The notes: generated by a model from the letters alone, not told the origin. 64,000 bases of DNA from a virus (IMGVR_UViG_3300044635_001663:62001-126000), one strand, 5' to 3'. Counted from the first letter of the stretch, positions 24,117 through 32,857 are shown. A program made the numbers and translations.

Positions 24117-24977
24117 ATGATTAATTTAACTACTGTATCTGACTATAACTATTTAGTCAAAGGAATAACTTTATATGACTCATTACTTAAAAATAGTAGT
24201 GAATTTGTTTTGCATTATCTATGTATTGATGATGAATCATATAATAAATTAATTACATATGAATGTGATAATTTAAAAGCTTATAATGTTAATGATTTAT
24301 TTAATGATGATGAAGTATTGATGAATGTTAAAAAATCTGAATATAGATATTTTTGTTTTTCATTGGCTTCATATTTTACACAACATTTAATGTTGAAATT
24401 AAATGTCCCATTAATTTATATTGATAGTGATATCTATTTCCATCAAAGTATTAATGAATTATACAACTTAATGGAACCTAAATCTATTGGTATTTTTAAA
24501 CATAGACAATTTACTACCGAAAGAGCAGAAGGTGCTTATAATGTTGGTGTATGTTATTTTAATAACGATGTAGTTGGTAAACACATTTTAAACTGGTGGG
24601 CTGATGCTGTTCTATACAAAAAATACCCACAATTAGCAACGTGTGGTGACCAAAAGTATTTAGACGCATTTTCATCGATGTGTCCAGATGATTTATTTTT
24701 TGATGAGTCTACAATTGGTCATGGTGCGCCGTGGTTGTGGCAATTATATGATTTCTCAAATTTTGATGAGGGTAATATTATTTGGAACGGTATTAAGCAA
24801 AAACTTTATTTTAGTCATTTCTCACAATTTGTGTATAATACTAACAATTATATACCATCAAGAATGCATCAAGAGTATACATCATTGAGTATGTATAATG
24901 AAATATTGCCATTAAAAACAATATATGATGATTATTATAATGAAACAATAAAAACTTATAAAAAATATTATATATGA
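24117..24977 (+). CDS. GT8-like glycosyltransferase
   Basis: The 286-residue product follows the GT8 order: INLTTVSDYNYLVKGITLYD (nucleotide-binding start), YRYFCFSLASYFTQHLML, then LIYIDSDIYFHQSINELYNL with the DXD metal site at about residue 103, YNVGVCYFNN and a late IGHGAPW plus YFSHFSQF that supplies metal-binding His. It should use a UDP-sugar. Codon use is visibly poorer in G and C than in flanking genes, as in the genes at 27524 and 29772-32169, hinting at a common foreign origin. Confidence 0.75.
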   Translation: MINLTTVSDYNYLVKGITLYDSLLKNSSEFVLHYLCIDDESYNKLITYECDNLKAYNVNDLFNDDEVLMNVKKSEYRYFCFSLASYFTQHLMLKLNVPLIYIDSDIYFHQSINELYNLMEPKSIGIFKHRQFTTERAEGAYNVGVCYFNNDVVGKHILNWWADAVLYKKYPQLATCGDQKYLDAFSSMCPDDLFFDESTIGHGAPWLWQLYDFSNFDEGNIIWNGIKQKLYFSHFSQFVYNTNNYIPSRMHQEYTSLSMYNEILPLKTIYDDYYNETIKTYKKYYI

Positions 24978-25690
24978 AAACTTGCTATGTATTTGCTTGC
25001 GGCCCATCTATTAAGGACCAAGATTTAAAAAAAATAAAAGATAATCCTTGTGTTACAATTAGTAATTTTTTTGTTCACCCAGAATTTCAGAATATGAATG
25101 TAAAGTATCATATTTTTGGACATTTGCACCATCCTATTACTTATGAAATGGGAGTTGCGTGGTTTAAAGAGTGTGAAACTTGTTTAAACAAAAAAACAAA
25201 AGTATTAATTCATATCAAGGATAAGCATATTGTTACAAATAACAATTTATTTGTAAATAATGAAGTTATTTATTGGGATAATGATGGACAATTCCCAGAA
25301 ACTATACCAAACCGCATGGGACATTATGAAACTATAGCTCAGATTGGTTTGCAAATGGGTTATTATGTTGCTAAACAAGAGAGCATTGACCAAGTACTTC
25401 TTATGGGAATAGATCATAGTTGGGTAAACCATGTTGGTGAAACAAAACATTTTTATGATGAATCTCAGAGTGTTTTGTCTAGGATGGGGTATAATGAGTG
25501 GTTTTGGTTTACGGGCCGTGGAGGCGTTTGTAACGATTCAGATCTTGAAAGAGAAAAAATAATACTGAATCAAATGAATAATTCATACCGTGAGTATGGC
25601 GAATTGTGTGAAAAAAGAGGCGTATCGGTATATAACGGCACACCAAATAGTTTAATAACAGGTTTAAAATTTTTCAAAAACACAGTATAA
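24974..25690 (+). CDS. GT42/DUF115-like protein, candidate sialyltransferase
   Basis: The 238-residue product opens with CYVFACGPSIKDQDLKKIKD, then CVTISNFFVHPEFQNMNVKY. This GPS.K..D...... start, followed by a short F/Y-rich segment, is seen both in GT42 sialyltransferases (Cst-type) and in the DUF115/MptE-like group. LLMGIDHSW at about residue 142 fits either. A CMP-sialate-type synthetase gene lies two genes downstream, which favours the sialyltransferase reading, but the assignment is inference. It overlaps the GT8-like gene by four bases. Confidence 0.45.
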   Translation: MKTCYVFACGPSIKDQDLKKIKDNPCVTISNFFVHPEFQNMNVKYHIFGHLHHPITYEMGVAWFKECETCLNKKTKVLIHIKDKHIVTNNNLFVNNEVIYWDNDGQFPETIPNRMGHYETIAQIGLQMGYYVAKQESIDQVLLMGIDHSWVNHVGETKHFYDESQSVLSRMGYNEWFWFTGRGGVCNDSDLEREKIILNQMNNSYREYGELCEKRGVSVYNGTPNSLITGLKFFKNTV

Positions 25691-25709
25691 AGAGGGGTAG
25701 TTTAAGAAA

Positions 25710-26744
25710 ATGAAAATTTTATATATAGGGTATAATGAAGACCAGCTTAATTGGGGGTGTCGATCCACTCCAAAAGCATTGTTACAAATAATACAATCTG
25801 CTTTAAAACCCGATAAAATTTTAAAGATTGGCAATAATGAACTGATAAAAACTGATTTTACAAAAATAGAAAAAAATATAAAAGAATGTGACATAGTAAT
25901 AATTAATGGAGAAGGAAGTCCAATATTTACATCTCCTATTAGGAATGATTTTGATAAACATCTAATGGTTATTGAATATTGTGGCAAAATAAACAAAAAA
26001 TGTTTATATGTCAATGCAATGATTTCAAAATGCCCAAAGACTCCTTTTGATAACGAAACGTATAATAGGGCACTTAAAGCTTGGTCTAAGTGTTGTGAAT
26101 TGGTGATTAGAGATCCGATTTCGGGTTATTTAATTGATAGCAAATTAGACTATTCATATATCCCGGATGCGTTGTTTACTTGGCAATCTCACAGAATAAA
26201 AACAGGAGATTATATTTTGCTGGGCGGGGGATCATCTCCTCCTAATCATGATCAAATAGAAAATAAAAAATTATCATATTTAAAATTAATAGATAAGATT
26301 TCTGGACTAGCAAAAGTAAAATTAGTGCAAAACTGCGGTGGAGATTATTGGATGGAACAATTGGCTAAAGATCATGGCTTTGAATTAATACCGAAAGAAT
26401 GTGATATAGACCAGGGAATGAAAGAACTACAAATGGCTCAGGTTTATATTTCTGGACGATTTCATCCATCAATAATGGCATCTCTCAATGGAACTCCTTG
26501 TATATTTTTTGAAAGTAATAGTGATAAAACTATGCACATCCAAAAAATGCTAGAGTATAAAAACCCTGTCGTTTTTACATTTCCATTATTAGATGAACAA
26601 ATTAACGAAATTTATAATTTAACTAAATACTATTTAGAAAATAACGAAAGCGTGCGTGAAAACATAATAAAAACATGCCAGATTTTAAGCAAGCAGTCTT
26701 TATCTGGTTATACAAGTATATTTAAAAAATATAAAGTGGCTTAA
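25710..26744 (+). CDS. Polysaccharide pyruvyl transferase family protein
   Basis: The 344-residue product has the family landmarks: NWGCRSTPKALLQIIQ near the start, CDIVIINGEGSPIF (the D.vi.gGgs segment), VIRDPISGYLID (R.. S...l), DALFTWQ, and the late GRFHPSIMASLNGTPCIFFE (GR.H..i.a...g.P). The family adds ketal pyruvate from PEP to sugar residues, giving the glycan an acidic charge. The nearby cytidylyltransferase and sulfotransferase would also build acidic glycans. Confidence 0.82.
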   Translation: MKILYIGYNEDQLNWGCRSTPKALLQIIQSALKPDKILKIGNNELIKTDFTKIEKNIKECDIVIINGEGSPIFTSPIRNDFDKHLMVIEYCGKINKKCLYVNAMISKCPKTPFDNETYNRALKAWSKCCELVIRDPISGYLIDSKLDYSYIPDALFTWQSHRIKTGDYILLGGGSSPPNHDQIENKKLSYLKLIDKISGLAKVKLVQNCGGDYWMEQLAKDHGFELIPKECDIDQGMKELQMAQVYISGRFHPSIMASLNGTPCIFFESNSDKTMHIQKMLEYKNPVVFTFPLLDEQINEIYNLTKYYLENNESVRENIIKTCQILSKQSLSGYTSIFKKYKVA

Positions 26745-26750
26745 AAATAA

Positions 26751-26795
26751 ATGAAAAAAGTACTACACATTTGGGGAGTAAAAGAAATAAAATAA
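26751..26795 (+). other. 14-codon orphan frame (gene-start relic?)
   Basis: ATG to TAA encodes MKKVLHIWGVKEIK in the 57-base gap before the cytidylyltransferase. The first ten residues look like the opening strand of a glycosyltransferase; the last four resemble the EIK of the seam element. It may be a gene start left by a deletion, or chance. Confidence 0.3.
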
Positions 26796-26801
26796 AACAT
26801 T

Positions 26802-27443
26802 ATGAATATAAAAACACTTATATTAGCTAGAGGAGGAAGCAAAGGCATACCAGGTAAAAATATCATTGATATTAATGGCAAGCCTTTAATCCAGTATACA
26901 ATAGACGCAGCCAAAGCATCCAAAGCCAATGATGTATGGGTTAGCACTAATTGCGATAAAATTGCTAGCGTTGCCATGCAATTAGGATCTAATGTAGTTA
27001 AACGACCAGAAAATATTTCAGGAGACAAATCCAAAAGCGAAGAAGCATTGTTGCACTTTGCTAGTCTTCAAGATTTTGACATCTTGGTTTTTATTCAGCC
27101 AACATCTCCATTAATTAAGTCAAAATATATAAACCAAGGATTAAAAATGGTATTATCGGGAGAATATGATTCTGTTTTTAGTGTATATGAGGAGCATTGG
27201 ATACCACGATGGAATAAAGATGGCACTCCAGACAATTGGAATATTAGCAATAGACCGATGAGACAAGATATACCAAAAAAATATGTTGAAAATGGAGCCT
27301 TTTACATTACCAGTAGAGAACTTTTACTCAAGAATAAGAATAGATATTCCGGTAGGATTGGTATGGTTGAAATGGCTTATAGCAAAAGTTTTCAAGTTGA
27401 TTCATTTGATGATCTTCTGATCATAGAGAAACTTTTATCATAA
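26802..27443 (+). CDS. neuA: N-acylneuraminate cytidylyltransferase-like enzyme (CMP-sialate synthetase family)
   Basis: The 213-residue product opens with the classic NeuA nucleotide loop LILARGGSKGIPGKNI, then NGKPLIQYTIDAAKAS, WVSTNCDKIA, RPENISGDKSKSEEAL and LVFIQPTSPL. Near the end YVENGAFYITSRE matches the family's sugar-binding strand. It should join CTP to a nonulosonate (sialic, legionaminic or pseudaminic acid). No NeuB or NeuC homologue is visible in this window, so the sugar may come from the host or from genes outside. The final residues (EKLLS) and following bases carry a partial copy of the seam sequence. Confidence 0.82.
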   Translation: MNIKTLILARGGSKGIPGKNIIDINGKPLIQYTIDAAKASKANDVWVSTNCDKIASVAMQLGSNVVKRPENISGDKSKSEEALLHFASLQDFDILVFIQPTSPLIKSKYINQGLKMVLSGEYDSVFSVYEEHWIPRWNKDGTPDNWNISNRPMRQDIPKKYVENGAFYITSRELLLKNKNRYSGRIGMVEMAYSKSFQVDSFDDLLIIEKLLS

Positions 27444-27453
27444 AAATTGTAGG

Positions 27454-27514
27454 CAATATGACAGATTCATAAATAATACAAATCATTATATTAAAAATAA
27501 TAAATTAGAATTAT
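27454..27514 (+). repeat. Copy of a 61-bp internal fragment of the methyltransferase gene at 30252
   Basis: The 80-base gap before the next glycosyltransferase contains 61 bases identical to positions 30495-30555, which encode about residues 82-101 of the methyltransferase there. Here it is not part of a complete gene. It marks the left border of the very AT-rich block that begins at 27524. Confidence 0.85.
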
Positions 27515-27523
27515 TAAGAATAA

Positions 27524-28411
27524 ATGAATTTAAAAATAGCATTTGGAATGATTGTATTTGAAGGGGATTATGTTTTAAAGGAATGTTTAGAACAAGTATA
27601 CCCATTTGCATCTCAAATATTAATAGAGGAAGGGCCAGTAAGTTATTGGCAAAGACAAGGTAGAACTACATCAACCGATGATACTAATAAAATATTAGAT
27701 GAGTTCCCAGACCCAGATAATAAAATTAAAATTGTGCATGGTCGATATTCTGAAAAAGATGATCAGTGTAGCGCCTATATGCAGCATATCAATGGTGATA
27801 TTGATTATATCTGGAATTTAGATTCTGATGAAGTTTATAAGACTGAGGATTTAATTAAAATGATTGAATTTCTAAAACAAGAAAACCCAACTAGTGTTGG
27901 TATTAGAAGTTGTTCATTTTACGGAGGGTTTGATAACTATTTAACTGGCTTTGAATTAAATCGTGATAATTTTTTGCGTGTATTTAAATATACTAAAGGA
28001 GCAACATGGTTAACTCATAGACCACCTACCATTAACTATCCACAAGATGCAAACATAACATATAAGCATATTGATAGTGAAACATTATATAATGCAACTG
28101 GTATCCAAATGTACCATTATTCGTATGTATTCCCAACACAAGTATTTACAAAAGTAAATTACTATAAAGATAGCGTTAGTAGAGATAATTGTATTGATAA
28201 TTATTTTACTGAAATATATCGCCCATGGGTAACTGGTTCAGATGAAGATAAAAAAGCTATTGAAAGTAAATATATTGGTGTGCATGAATTTAAACCACAT
28301 GTTAGAGGTGAATGTTATACTGAAAAATTTACATTTGGTCATCCAGAAGCTATTACTAAGAATATGAATGAGTTAATTGATAAATTTAATAAACAATTAC
28401 AGAAATTATGA
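27524..28411 (+). CDS. GT2-like glycosyltransferase
   Basis: The 295-residue product has IAFGMIVFEGDYVLKECLEQ at the start, ILIEEGPVSYW, RTTSTDDTNKILDE and then YIWNLDSDEVYKTEDLIKMI, whose DSD at about residue 107 fits the GT-A metal site. The C-terminal part (IQMYHYSYVFPTQVFTKVNY) resembles a family of bacterial GT2-like proteins. Very low G+C codon choice sets it off from its right neighbour. Translation overlaps the next gene by four bases. Confidence 0.7.
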   Translation: MNLKIAFGMIVFEGDYVLKECLEQVYPFASQILIEEGPVSYWQRQGRTTSTDDTNKILDEFPDPDNKIKIVHGRYSEKDDQCSAYMQHINGDIDYIWNLDSDEVYKTEDLIKMIEFLKQENPTSVGIRSCSFYGGFDNYLTGFELNRDNFLRVFKYTKGATWLTHRPPTINYPQDANITYKHIDSETLYNATGIQMYHYSYVFPTQVFTKVNYYKDSVSRDNCIDNYFTEIYRPWVTGSDEDKKAIESKYIGVHEFKPHVRGECYTEKFTFGHPEAITKNMNELIDKFNKQLQKL

Positions 28412-29028
28412 ATATAAAAACAACAAATTTAAACGAGTCTTGGAAAAATAGTAAAAATATTTTCCCCAAACAAATAGAACTAAATCTAAAAGAACTTAGT
28501 TCTAAAGAAAATTATCCACAACATTGGAAAGATTTTTTAGTTGTATTAGATAAAATTACTATTAATAGTATATTAGACATAGGATGTGGATGCGGGGCTT
28601 ACTATGGTCTATTACAACAAAATTTAAAACATATCAATTATACTGGAATAGATTATTCAATAGAGGCAATTAATATAGCTCGTAACCAGTGGAAACAAGA
28701 TAATTTTTTTGTCAAAAATGTTTGGGATCTAAACAATGCTTTTATTTCAGATTATGACGCTTTACATTCTAGCGCACTATTTGATGTTATGGATAATGGA
28801 GATGAGGCATTAAATTTTATACTTGGATTGCATCCAAAAATATTTATTATAAGTAGGATGACGCTTACTGATACGCCGAGTTACTATGATACATATCTTG
28901 CATATGATAAATTAGAAACGTGTAGATACTATCATAATACAACTAAATTTATAGATACATGCAAAGCTAATGATTATATGATTTATAAATTTAACACAAA
29001 CCTACTATTAATACATGATAAAAAATAA
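28408..29028 (+). CDS. Class I SAM-dependent methyltransferase
   Basis: Motif I is plain at about residue 55 (ILDIGCGCGAYYG), followed by YTGIDYSIEAINIARNQW for the AdoMet ribose and a segment YDALHSSALFDVMDNGDEAL. 206 residues is usual for Methyltransf_11/25-type enzymes. Substrate is presumably a sugar nucleotide or glycan intermediate. The start overlaps the preceding stop (ATGA), and the next gene begins inside its last codons. Confidence 0.7.
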   Translation: MNIKTTNLNESWKNSKNIFPKQIELNLKELSSKENYPQHWKDFLVVLDKITINSILDIGCGCGAYYGLLQQNLKHINYTGIDYSIEAINIARNQWKQDNFFVKNVWDLNNAFISDYDALHSSALFDVMDNGDEALNFILGLHPKIFIISRMTLTDTPSYYDTYLAYDKLETCRYYHNTTKFIDTCKANDYMIYKFNTNLLLIHDKK

Positions 29029-29785
29029 CAATAAATGGGATCCAAAAGACCAGATTCTTTATCTAGAAGAATTTCTTGATCATTATAATAATAGGCCAAT
29101 TAAAGATAATACTGGCGGAATGAAATCCGCACATATGTTTAATGCTTGGTATGTTATTAAAAAATTAAAACCAAAATATATTATAGAAAGCGGAATATGG
29201 AAAGGTCAGGGGACTTGGTTTTTTGAGAAAGCTAGTCCAGAATCTTACATCATAAGCATAGATCCAATGCACCAGTATCGTGAGATAACTATTCCAAAAG
29301 CACAATATATAACTAATGATTTCACTGCTATAGATTGGGCAAAATCTTTAGATACTTCCGAAGCTTTAGTCTTTTTTGATGATCACCAGTCTTGCATAAA
29401 CAGAATACAACATTGTGTAAACCAAAAATTTATACATATTATGTTTGAAGACAACTATCCATATGACCAAGGAGATTGCTATAGTCCTAAAAAAATATTA
29501 TCTCAAAAAGAATATGTGATAGATAGAGGGGGAGATAAATCTTGGTTTCAGCCATCATTATCTGATTTTGAAACTCTTCAATCATCCATAGAAATATATC
29601 AAGAAATGCCTCCAATATTCTCTGATGTCAAAACTAGATGGGGTTGTGATTGGCTATCAAAATATGAAACCCCAAACCCATTATTATCTAGTGATCAGGC
29701 TAATGAATATGAATTATTTTATGAAGAAAGACTCGATTACACATGGATCTGCTACATAGAATTGATGCAAAATGCTTACAGATAA
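29015..29785 (+). CDS. Methyltransferase-like protein (Rossmann fold)
   Basis: In 256 residues there is a motif-I-like strand, YIIESGIWKGQGTWFFEKA, followed by YIISIDPMHQYRE and LVFFDDHQS, the order seen in cephalosporin-hydroxylase-like and Methyltransf_24-like proteins. The Gly-rich loop is atypical (ESGIWKGQG), so activity is uncertain. It overlaps its neighbours by 14 bases on each side. Confidence 0.5.
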   Translation: MIKNNNKWDPKDQILYLEEFLDHYNNRPIKDNTGGMKSAHMFNAWYVIKKLKPKYIIESGIWKGQGTWFFEKASPESYIISIDPMHQYREITIPKAQYITNDFTAIDWAKSLDTSEALVFFDDHQSCINRIQHCVNQKFIHIMFEDNYPYDQGDCYSPKKILSQKEYVIDRGGDKSWFQPSLSDFETLQSSIEIYQEMPPIFSDVKTRWGCDWLSKYETPNPLLSSDQANEYELFYEERLDYTWICYIELMQNAYR

Positions 29786-30245
29786 ACTAGAAGAAGATTT
29801 TTTTATGAATCATATAAATAACAATTCGTTGGTATTGGAATATGGTTCAGGGATTTCAACAAAAGAAATCGCTAAACGATGTAAATTCATCACATCGATT
29901 GAACATCAAGAAGAGTGGTATCATAAATTAAAAAATGAATTACAAAATAACTGTGAAATAATATTAAAAACACCTGATTTACCGTATATGGAAGGTGGTC
30001 ATTGTGGTACATACGATGAATTTAAATCTTACATAGAAGCGCCAATAGGTAAAGGTCCTTTTGATATTATTTTAATTGATGGTAGAGCTAGAGTTTCTTG
30101 TGCTTCAATAACTAAATCAATATCACACGATGATACTATTATTTTTATCCATGATTTTGATAGAGCGGAATATCAAGAAGTCTTAAGTTTCTTAGACTTA
30201 TTAGAAAAAGTTGGTACAATGGCTAAATTTAAATTAAAAAAATAA
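29772..30245 (+). CDS. Small methyltransferase-like protein
   Basis: The 157-residue product has LVLEYGSGISTKEIAKRCKF as motif I, ITSIEHQEEWYHKLK as the acidic strand and PFDIILIDGRARVSCA as motif IV. This matches a group of small Rossmann proteins often found in glycan loci. It is shorter than usual methyltransferases, but the core appears complete. Codon use is very AT-rich, and the overlap with the preceding gene is 14 bases. Confidence 0.55.
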   Translation: MLTDKLEEDFFMNHINNNSLVLEYGSGISTKEIAKRCKFITSIEHQEEWYHKLKNELQNNCEIILKTPDLPYMEGGHCGTYDEFKSYIEAPIGKGPFDIILIDGRARVSCASITKSISHDDTIIFIHDFDRAEYQEVLSFLDLLEKVGTMAKFKLKK

Positions 30246-30251
30246 AAAATT

Positions 30252-30845
30252 ATGGAATATACTCACAATTGGAATCAAGAATTTAAAAATAATACTCATG
30301 GTATTAATAATCTATCACTATGTTTAGAAATTGGTTGTTTTGAAGGATTAACATCAAATTATATAATTGATAACATATTAAATGAAAATGGTAAATTAAT
30401 TTGTGTTGACCCACTAACTGATAATTACTTAAACACCGAATTAAATGATACTGATGTTGTTAATAATGATACTATTTATAAATATTTTAATAATCAATAT
30501 GACAGATTCATAAATAATACAAATCATTATATTAAAAATAATAAATTAGAATTATATAGAAATATTAGTTCAAATATATTTCCTGAATTAATTGAAAAAT
30601 ACGAATCCCAATTTGATTTAATATATATTGACGGTGACCATAGAGCATCAGCTGTTTATATTGATGCTGTTAATTCTTTTAGATTATGTAAAAAAAATGG
30701 CATTATTGTGTTTGATGATTATTCATGGGGTGAGATGTACAATGAAGAAGCAACTAGGTTTGGTATTGATAAATTTTTAAATGAATATGAAACCCATTAT
30801 GAATTAATTAAAAAAACATATCAAGTATTAATTAGGAAAAAATGA
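30252..30845 (+). CDS. Class I SAM-dependent methyltransferase (Methyltransf_24 type)
   Basis: The 197-residue protein has LCLEIGCFEGLTSNYII (motif I), LICVDPLTD (acidic strand), FDLIYIDGDHRASAVYIDAV (the DG.H metal-binding motif at about residue 125) and GIIVFDDYSWG. The DG.H and DDY motifs point to metal-dependent sugar O-methyltransferases of the TylF/MycF kind. A 61-bp piece of this gene is duplicated before the gene at 27524. The start of the next gene overlaps its stop. Confidence 0.72.
   Translation: MEYTHNWNQEFKNNTHGINNLSLCLEIGCFEGLTSNYIIDNILNENGKLICVDPLTDNYLNTELNDTDVVNNDTIYKYFNNQYDRFINNTNHYIKNNKLELYRNISSNIFPELIEKYESQFDLIYIDGDHRASAVYIDAVNSFRLCKKNGIIVFDDYSWGEMYNEEATRFGIDKFLNEYETHYELIKKTYQVLIRKK
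30495..30555 (+). repeat. 61-bp fragment also present at 27454
   Basis: This stretch lies inside the methyltransferase gene and is identical to 27454-27514. Since it is coding here and non-coding there, this copy is probably the source or the intact version. Confidence 0.85.
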
Positions 30846-31759
30846 TACAATTATTTAACATAAATAACCATATAATTAATACTAGTAAATATAGTAATTT
30901 GCTACACGATAATGTTGTAACTAAATTCGAAGAAGCTATTGCTAATTATGTGGGTGCTAAATACGCTGTAACATTTAATAGTGCTACTAGTGCTTTATTC
31001 TTAGCCCTATTAGATAAAAATACTACAATAACAGTACCATCGATGATACCACCAGTAGTATTAAATGCTATTATTACATCTGGTAATAAACATAATTTTA
31101 CTGATGATATTAATTGGGTTGGTGATTCATATGTATTACATAGTTTTGATGATTATAAAATAGTTGACTCAGCACAAAAATTGGAAAAGAATCAGTTTAA
31201 AAACGAATGCAATCCAAATGACTTAATGGTATTTAGTTTTTATCCTACAAAACCAGTAGGAAGTTCTGATGGTGGTATGATAGTTTCTGATGATTTGGAA
31301 AAAATTACCCATCTAAGAGAAATGGCATTAAATGGTATGTCATATGCTGATAATAACTGGGAACGTAAAATTAAATTTGCTGGTTATAAAATGTACATGA
31401 ACAGTATTCAATGTGATATTGCATCACAAAACTTTGATTTATATGAAGATAAATTAGATAAGTTACGTATTGTTAAAGACATTTATAATAATGAATTAAA
31501 TTACTCAAATACTAGTAATCATTTATATAGAGTTAATATTTCTGATAGAAATGGTTTTATAAATGAAATGAAGAATAATAATATCATAACTGGTATTCAT
31601 TATAATGCAGCACATTTAAATGGTGTATATAAAATTGATAACGCTAACTGTCCTTTAAGTGAGTTAAACGCATTACAAACAGTGTCAATACCTTTCCATG
31701 AAGTATTGACTTTAAAAGATATTAAAACTATACTAGAAATTGTTAAAAAATATTTATGA
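30842..31759 (+). CDS. DegT-family PLP sugar aminotransferase, FdtB-like
   Basis: The 305-residue product is shorter than the typical 360 but has the core: AKYAVTFNSATSALFLALL (phosphate-binding loop), TITVPSMIPPVVLNAIITS, YKIVDSAQKL (the usual D.A), and FSFYPTKPVGSSDGGMIVSD with the Schiff-base Lys at about residue 141. Family segments between these are condensed. It is followed at a four-base overlap by an FdtA-like ketoisomerase. In Aneurinibacillus FdtB aminates dTDP-3-keto-6-deoxygalactose to dTDP-Fuc3N, which is the likely reaction here. Confidence 0.75.
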   Translation: MIQLFNINNHIINTSKYSNLLHDNVVTKFEEAIANYVGAKYAVTFNSATSALFLALLDKNTTITVPSMIPPVVLNAIITSGNKHNFTDDINWVGDSYVLHSFDDYKIVDSAQKLEKNQFKNECNPNDLMVFSFYPTKPVGSSDGGMIVSDDLEKITHLREMALNGMSYADNNWERKIKFAGYKMYMNSIQCDIASQNFDLYEDKLDKLRIVKDIYNNELNYSNTSNHLYRVNISDRNGFINEMKNNNIITGIHYNAAHLNGVYKIDNANCPLSELNALQTVSIPFHEVLTLKDIKTILEIVKKYL

Positions 31760-32169
31760 TTACTCAACTAAATAGTTTTGAAGATAGTAGAGGTTCTCTA
31801 TTACCAATAGAATTTGACTCACTACCATTCATACCTAAAAGAGTTTTTATTGTGAACAATGTGCCTTTAAATGATATTAGAGGTGGACATTCACATTATA
31901 AAACTAAACAATTGATAGTATGTACTAACGGTATTGTTAAAGTATTATTAGATAATGGCTTAACTAAAGACGAACACACTCTGTATAAAAATCAAACAAT
32001 ACTAATTAATGAAATGGTATGGGATACTCAACAATTTTTAACTCCTGATGCTGAAATAGTAGTGCTTTGTTCTACAAATTATGATGCTAATGATTATATT
32101 ATAGATTATAATGAATTTCAACATACATTGGGTCGTCGAGATCCCCCAGAAGGAAGATGGAGATCATGA
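31756..32169 (+). CDS. fdtA: dTDP-sugar 3,4-ketoisomerase (FdtA/WxcM-type cupin)
   Basis: The 137-residue cupin matches FdtA along its length: FEDSRGSLLPIEFDSLPFIP, KRVFIVNNVPLNDIRGGHSH with the conserved RGGH.H, LIVCTNGIVKVLLDNG, and the C-terminal STNYDANDYIIDYNEF. FdtA isomerises dTDP-4-keto-6-deoxyglucose to the 3-keto galacto form (QdtA to the gluco form), the step before an FdtB-like aminotransferase. Fuc3N versus Qui3N cannot be told from sequence alone. rmlA/rmlB genes for the precursor are not in the window. Confidence 0.85.
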   Translation: MITQLNSFEDSRGSLLPIEFDSLPFIPKRVFIVNNVPLNDIRGGHSHYKTKQLIVCTNGIVKVLLDNGLTKDEHTLYKNQTILINEMVWDTQQFLTPDAEIVVLCSTNYDANDYIIDYNEFQHTLGRRDPPEGRWRS

Positions 32170-32209
32170 TGATTAATTTAACTATAGATATTCCGGAAAA
32201 ACTTTTATC

Positions 32210-32213
<4 letters not shown>
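32169..32213 (+). other. Chimeric 14-codon frame (deletion scar)
   Basis: MINLTIDIPEKLLS joins two ends. The first 16 bases equal the start of the GT8-like gene at 24117 (ATGATTAATTTAACTA), and the end equals the EKLLS terminus of the cytidylyltransferase. Its TGA overlaps the ATG of the next seam element. It looks like a scar in which a whole gene was lost. Confidence 0.5.
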
Positions 32214-32290
<77 letters not shown>

Positions 32291-32302
32291 AAAGGGGGAC
32301 AA

Positions 32303-32857
32303 TTGAACATTCACAAAAATGGATTTTGGTTAGATATGAATTCAGACGGCCATTACTTCGACATAAACCTTAATTCTGAGATGATTAAGTTTTTAAGAGA
32401 GGAAAAAATAAATTCTATAATAGACCTTGGTTGTGGTAACGGAAGCTATTCCAAAGAATTTAAAAAAGAAGGTTTTTCATGCGATTGTTACGACGGAAAC
32501 CCCAACACAAAAGAGCTTACCGGAGGGCTCTGCTCAGAGATCAACCTTGCGGAAGAAATCGATTTAAATAAAAAATATGATTGTGTCGTTTCTTTAGAGG
32601 TCGGAGAACATATCCCAAAAGAATTTGAATCTATATTTATAGATAATATAATAAAACACTCAAAAGGACTGATAATTTTATCTTGGGCTGTGGTGGGGCA
32701 AGGAGGAAGAGGTCATGTAAACGAAAGAGATAATGACTACATAGAAAAAACTTTTTTAGACAAAGGATGGAAAAGAAATAAAGAAAAAGAAAAAGAATTA
32801 AGAGAGAAAAGTAGCTTAAGTTGGTTCAAAAAGACTATAATGGTTTACGAAATATAA
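32303..32857 (+). CDS. Class I SAM-dependent methyltransferase
   Basis: The likely start is a TTG a few bases after AAGGGGGA; the first in-frame ATG is 11 codons further in. The 184-residue product has INSIIDLGCGNGSYSKEFKK (motif I), CDCYDGNPNTKEL and YDCVVSLEVGEHIPKEFES (post-I and motif IV region of Methyltransf_11/23). The substrate is unknown. The AAAAC tract 20-50 bases upstream could alter its expression if it varies in length. Confidence 0.65.
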   Translation: MNIHKNGFWLDMNSDGHYFDINLNSEMIKFLREEKINSIIDLGCGNGSYSKEFKKEGFSCDCYDGNPNTKELTGGLCSEINLAEEIDLNKKYDCVVSLEVGEHIPKEFESIFIDNIIKHSKGLIILSWAVVGQGGRGHVNERDNDYIEKTFLDKGWKRNKEKEKELREKSSLSWFKKTIMVYEI

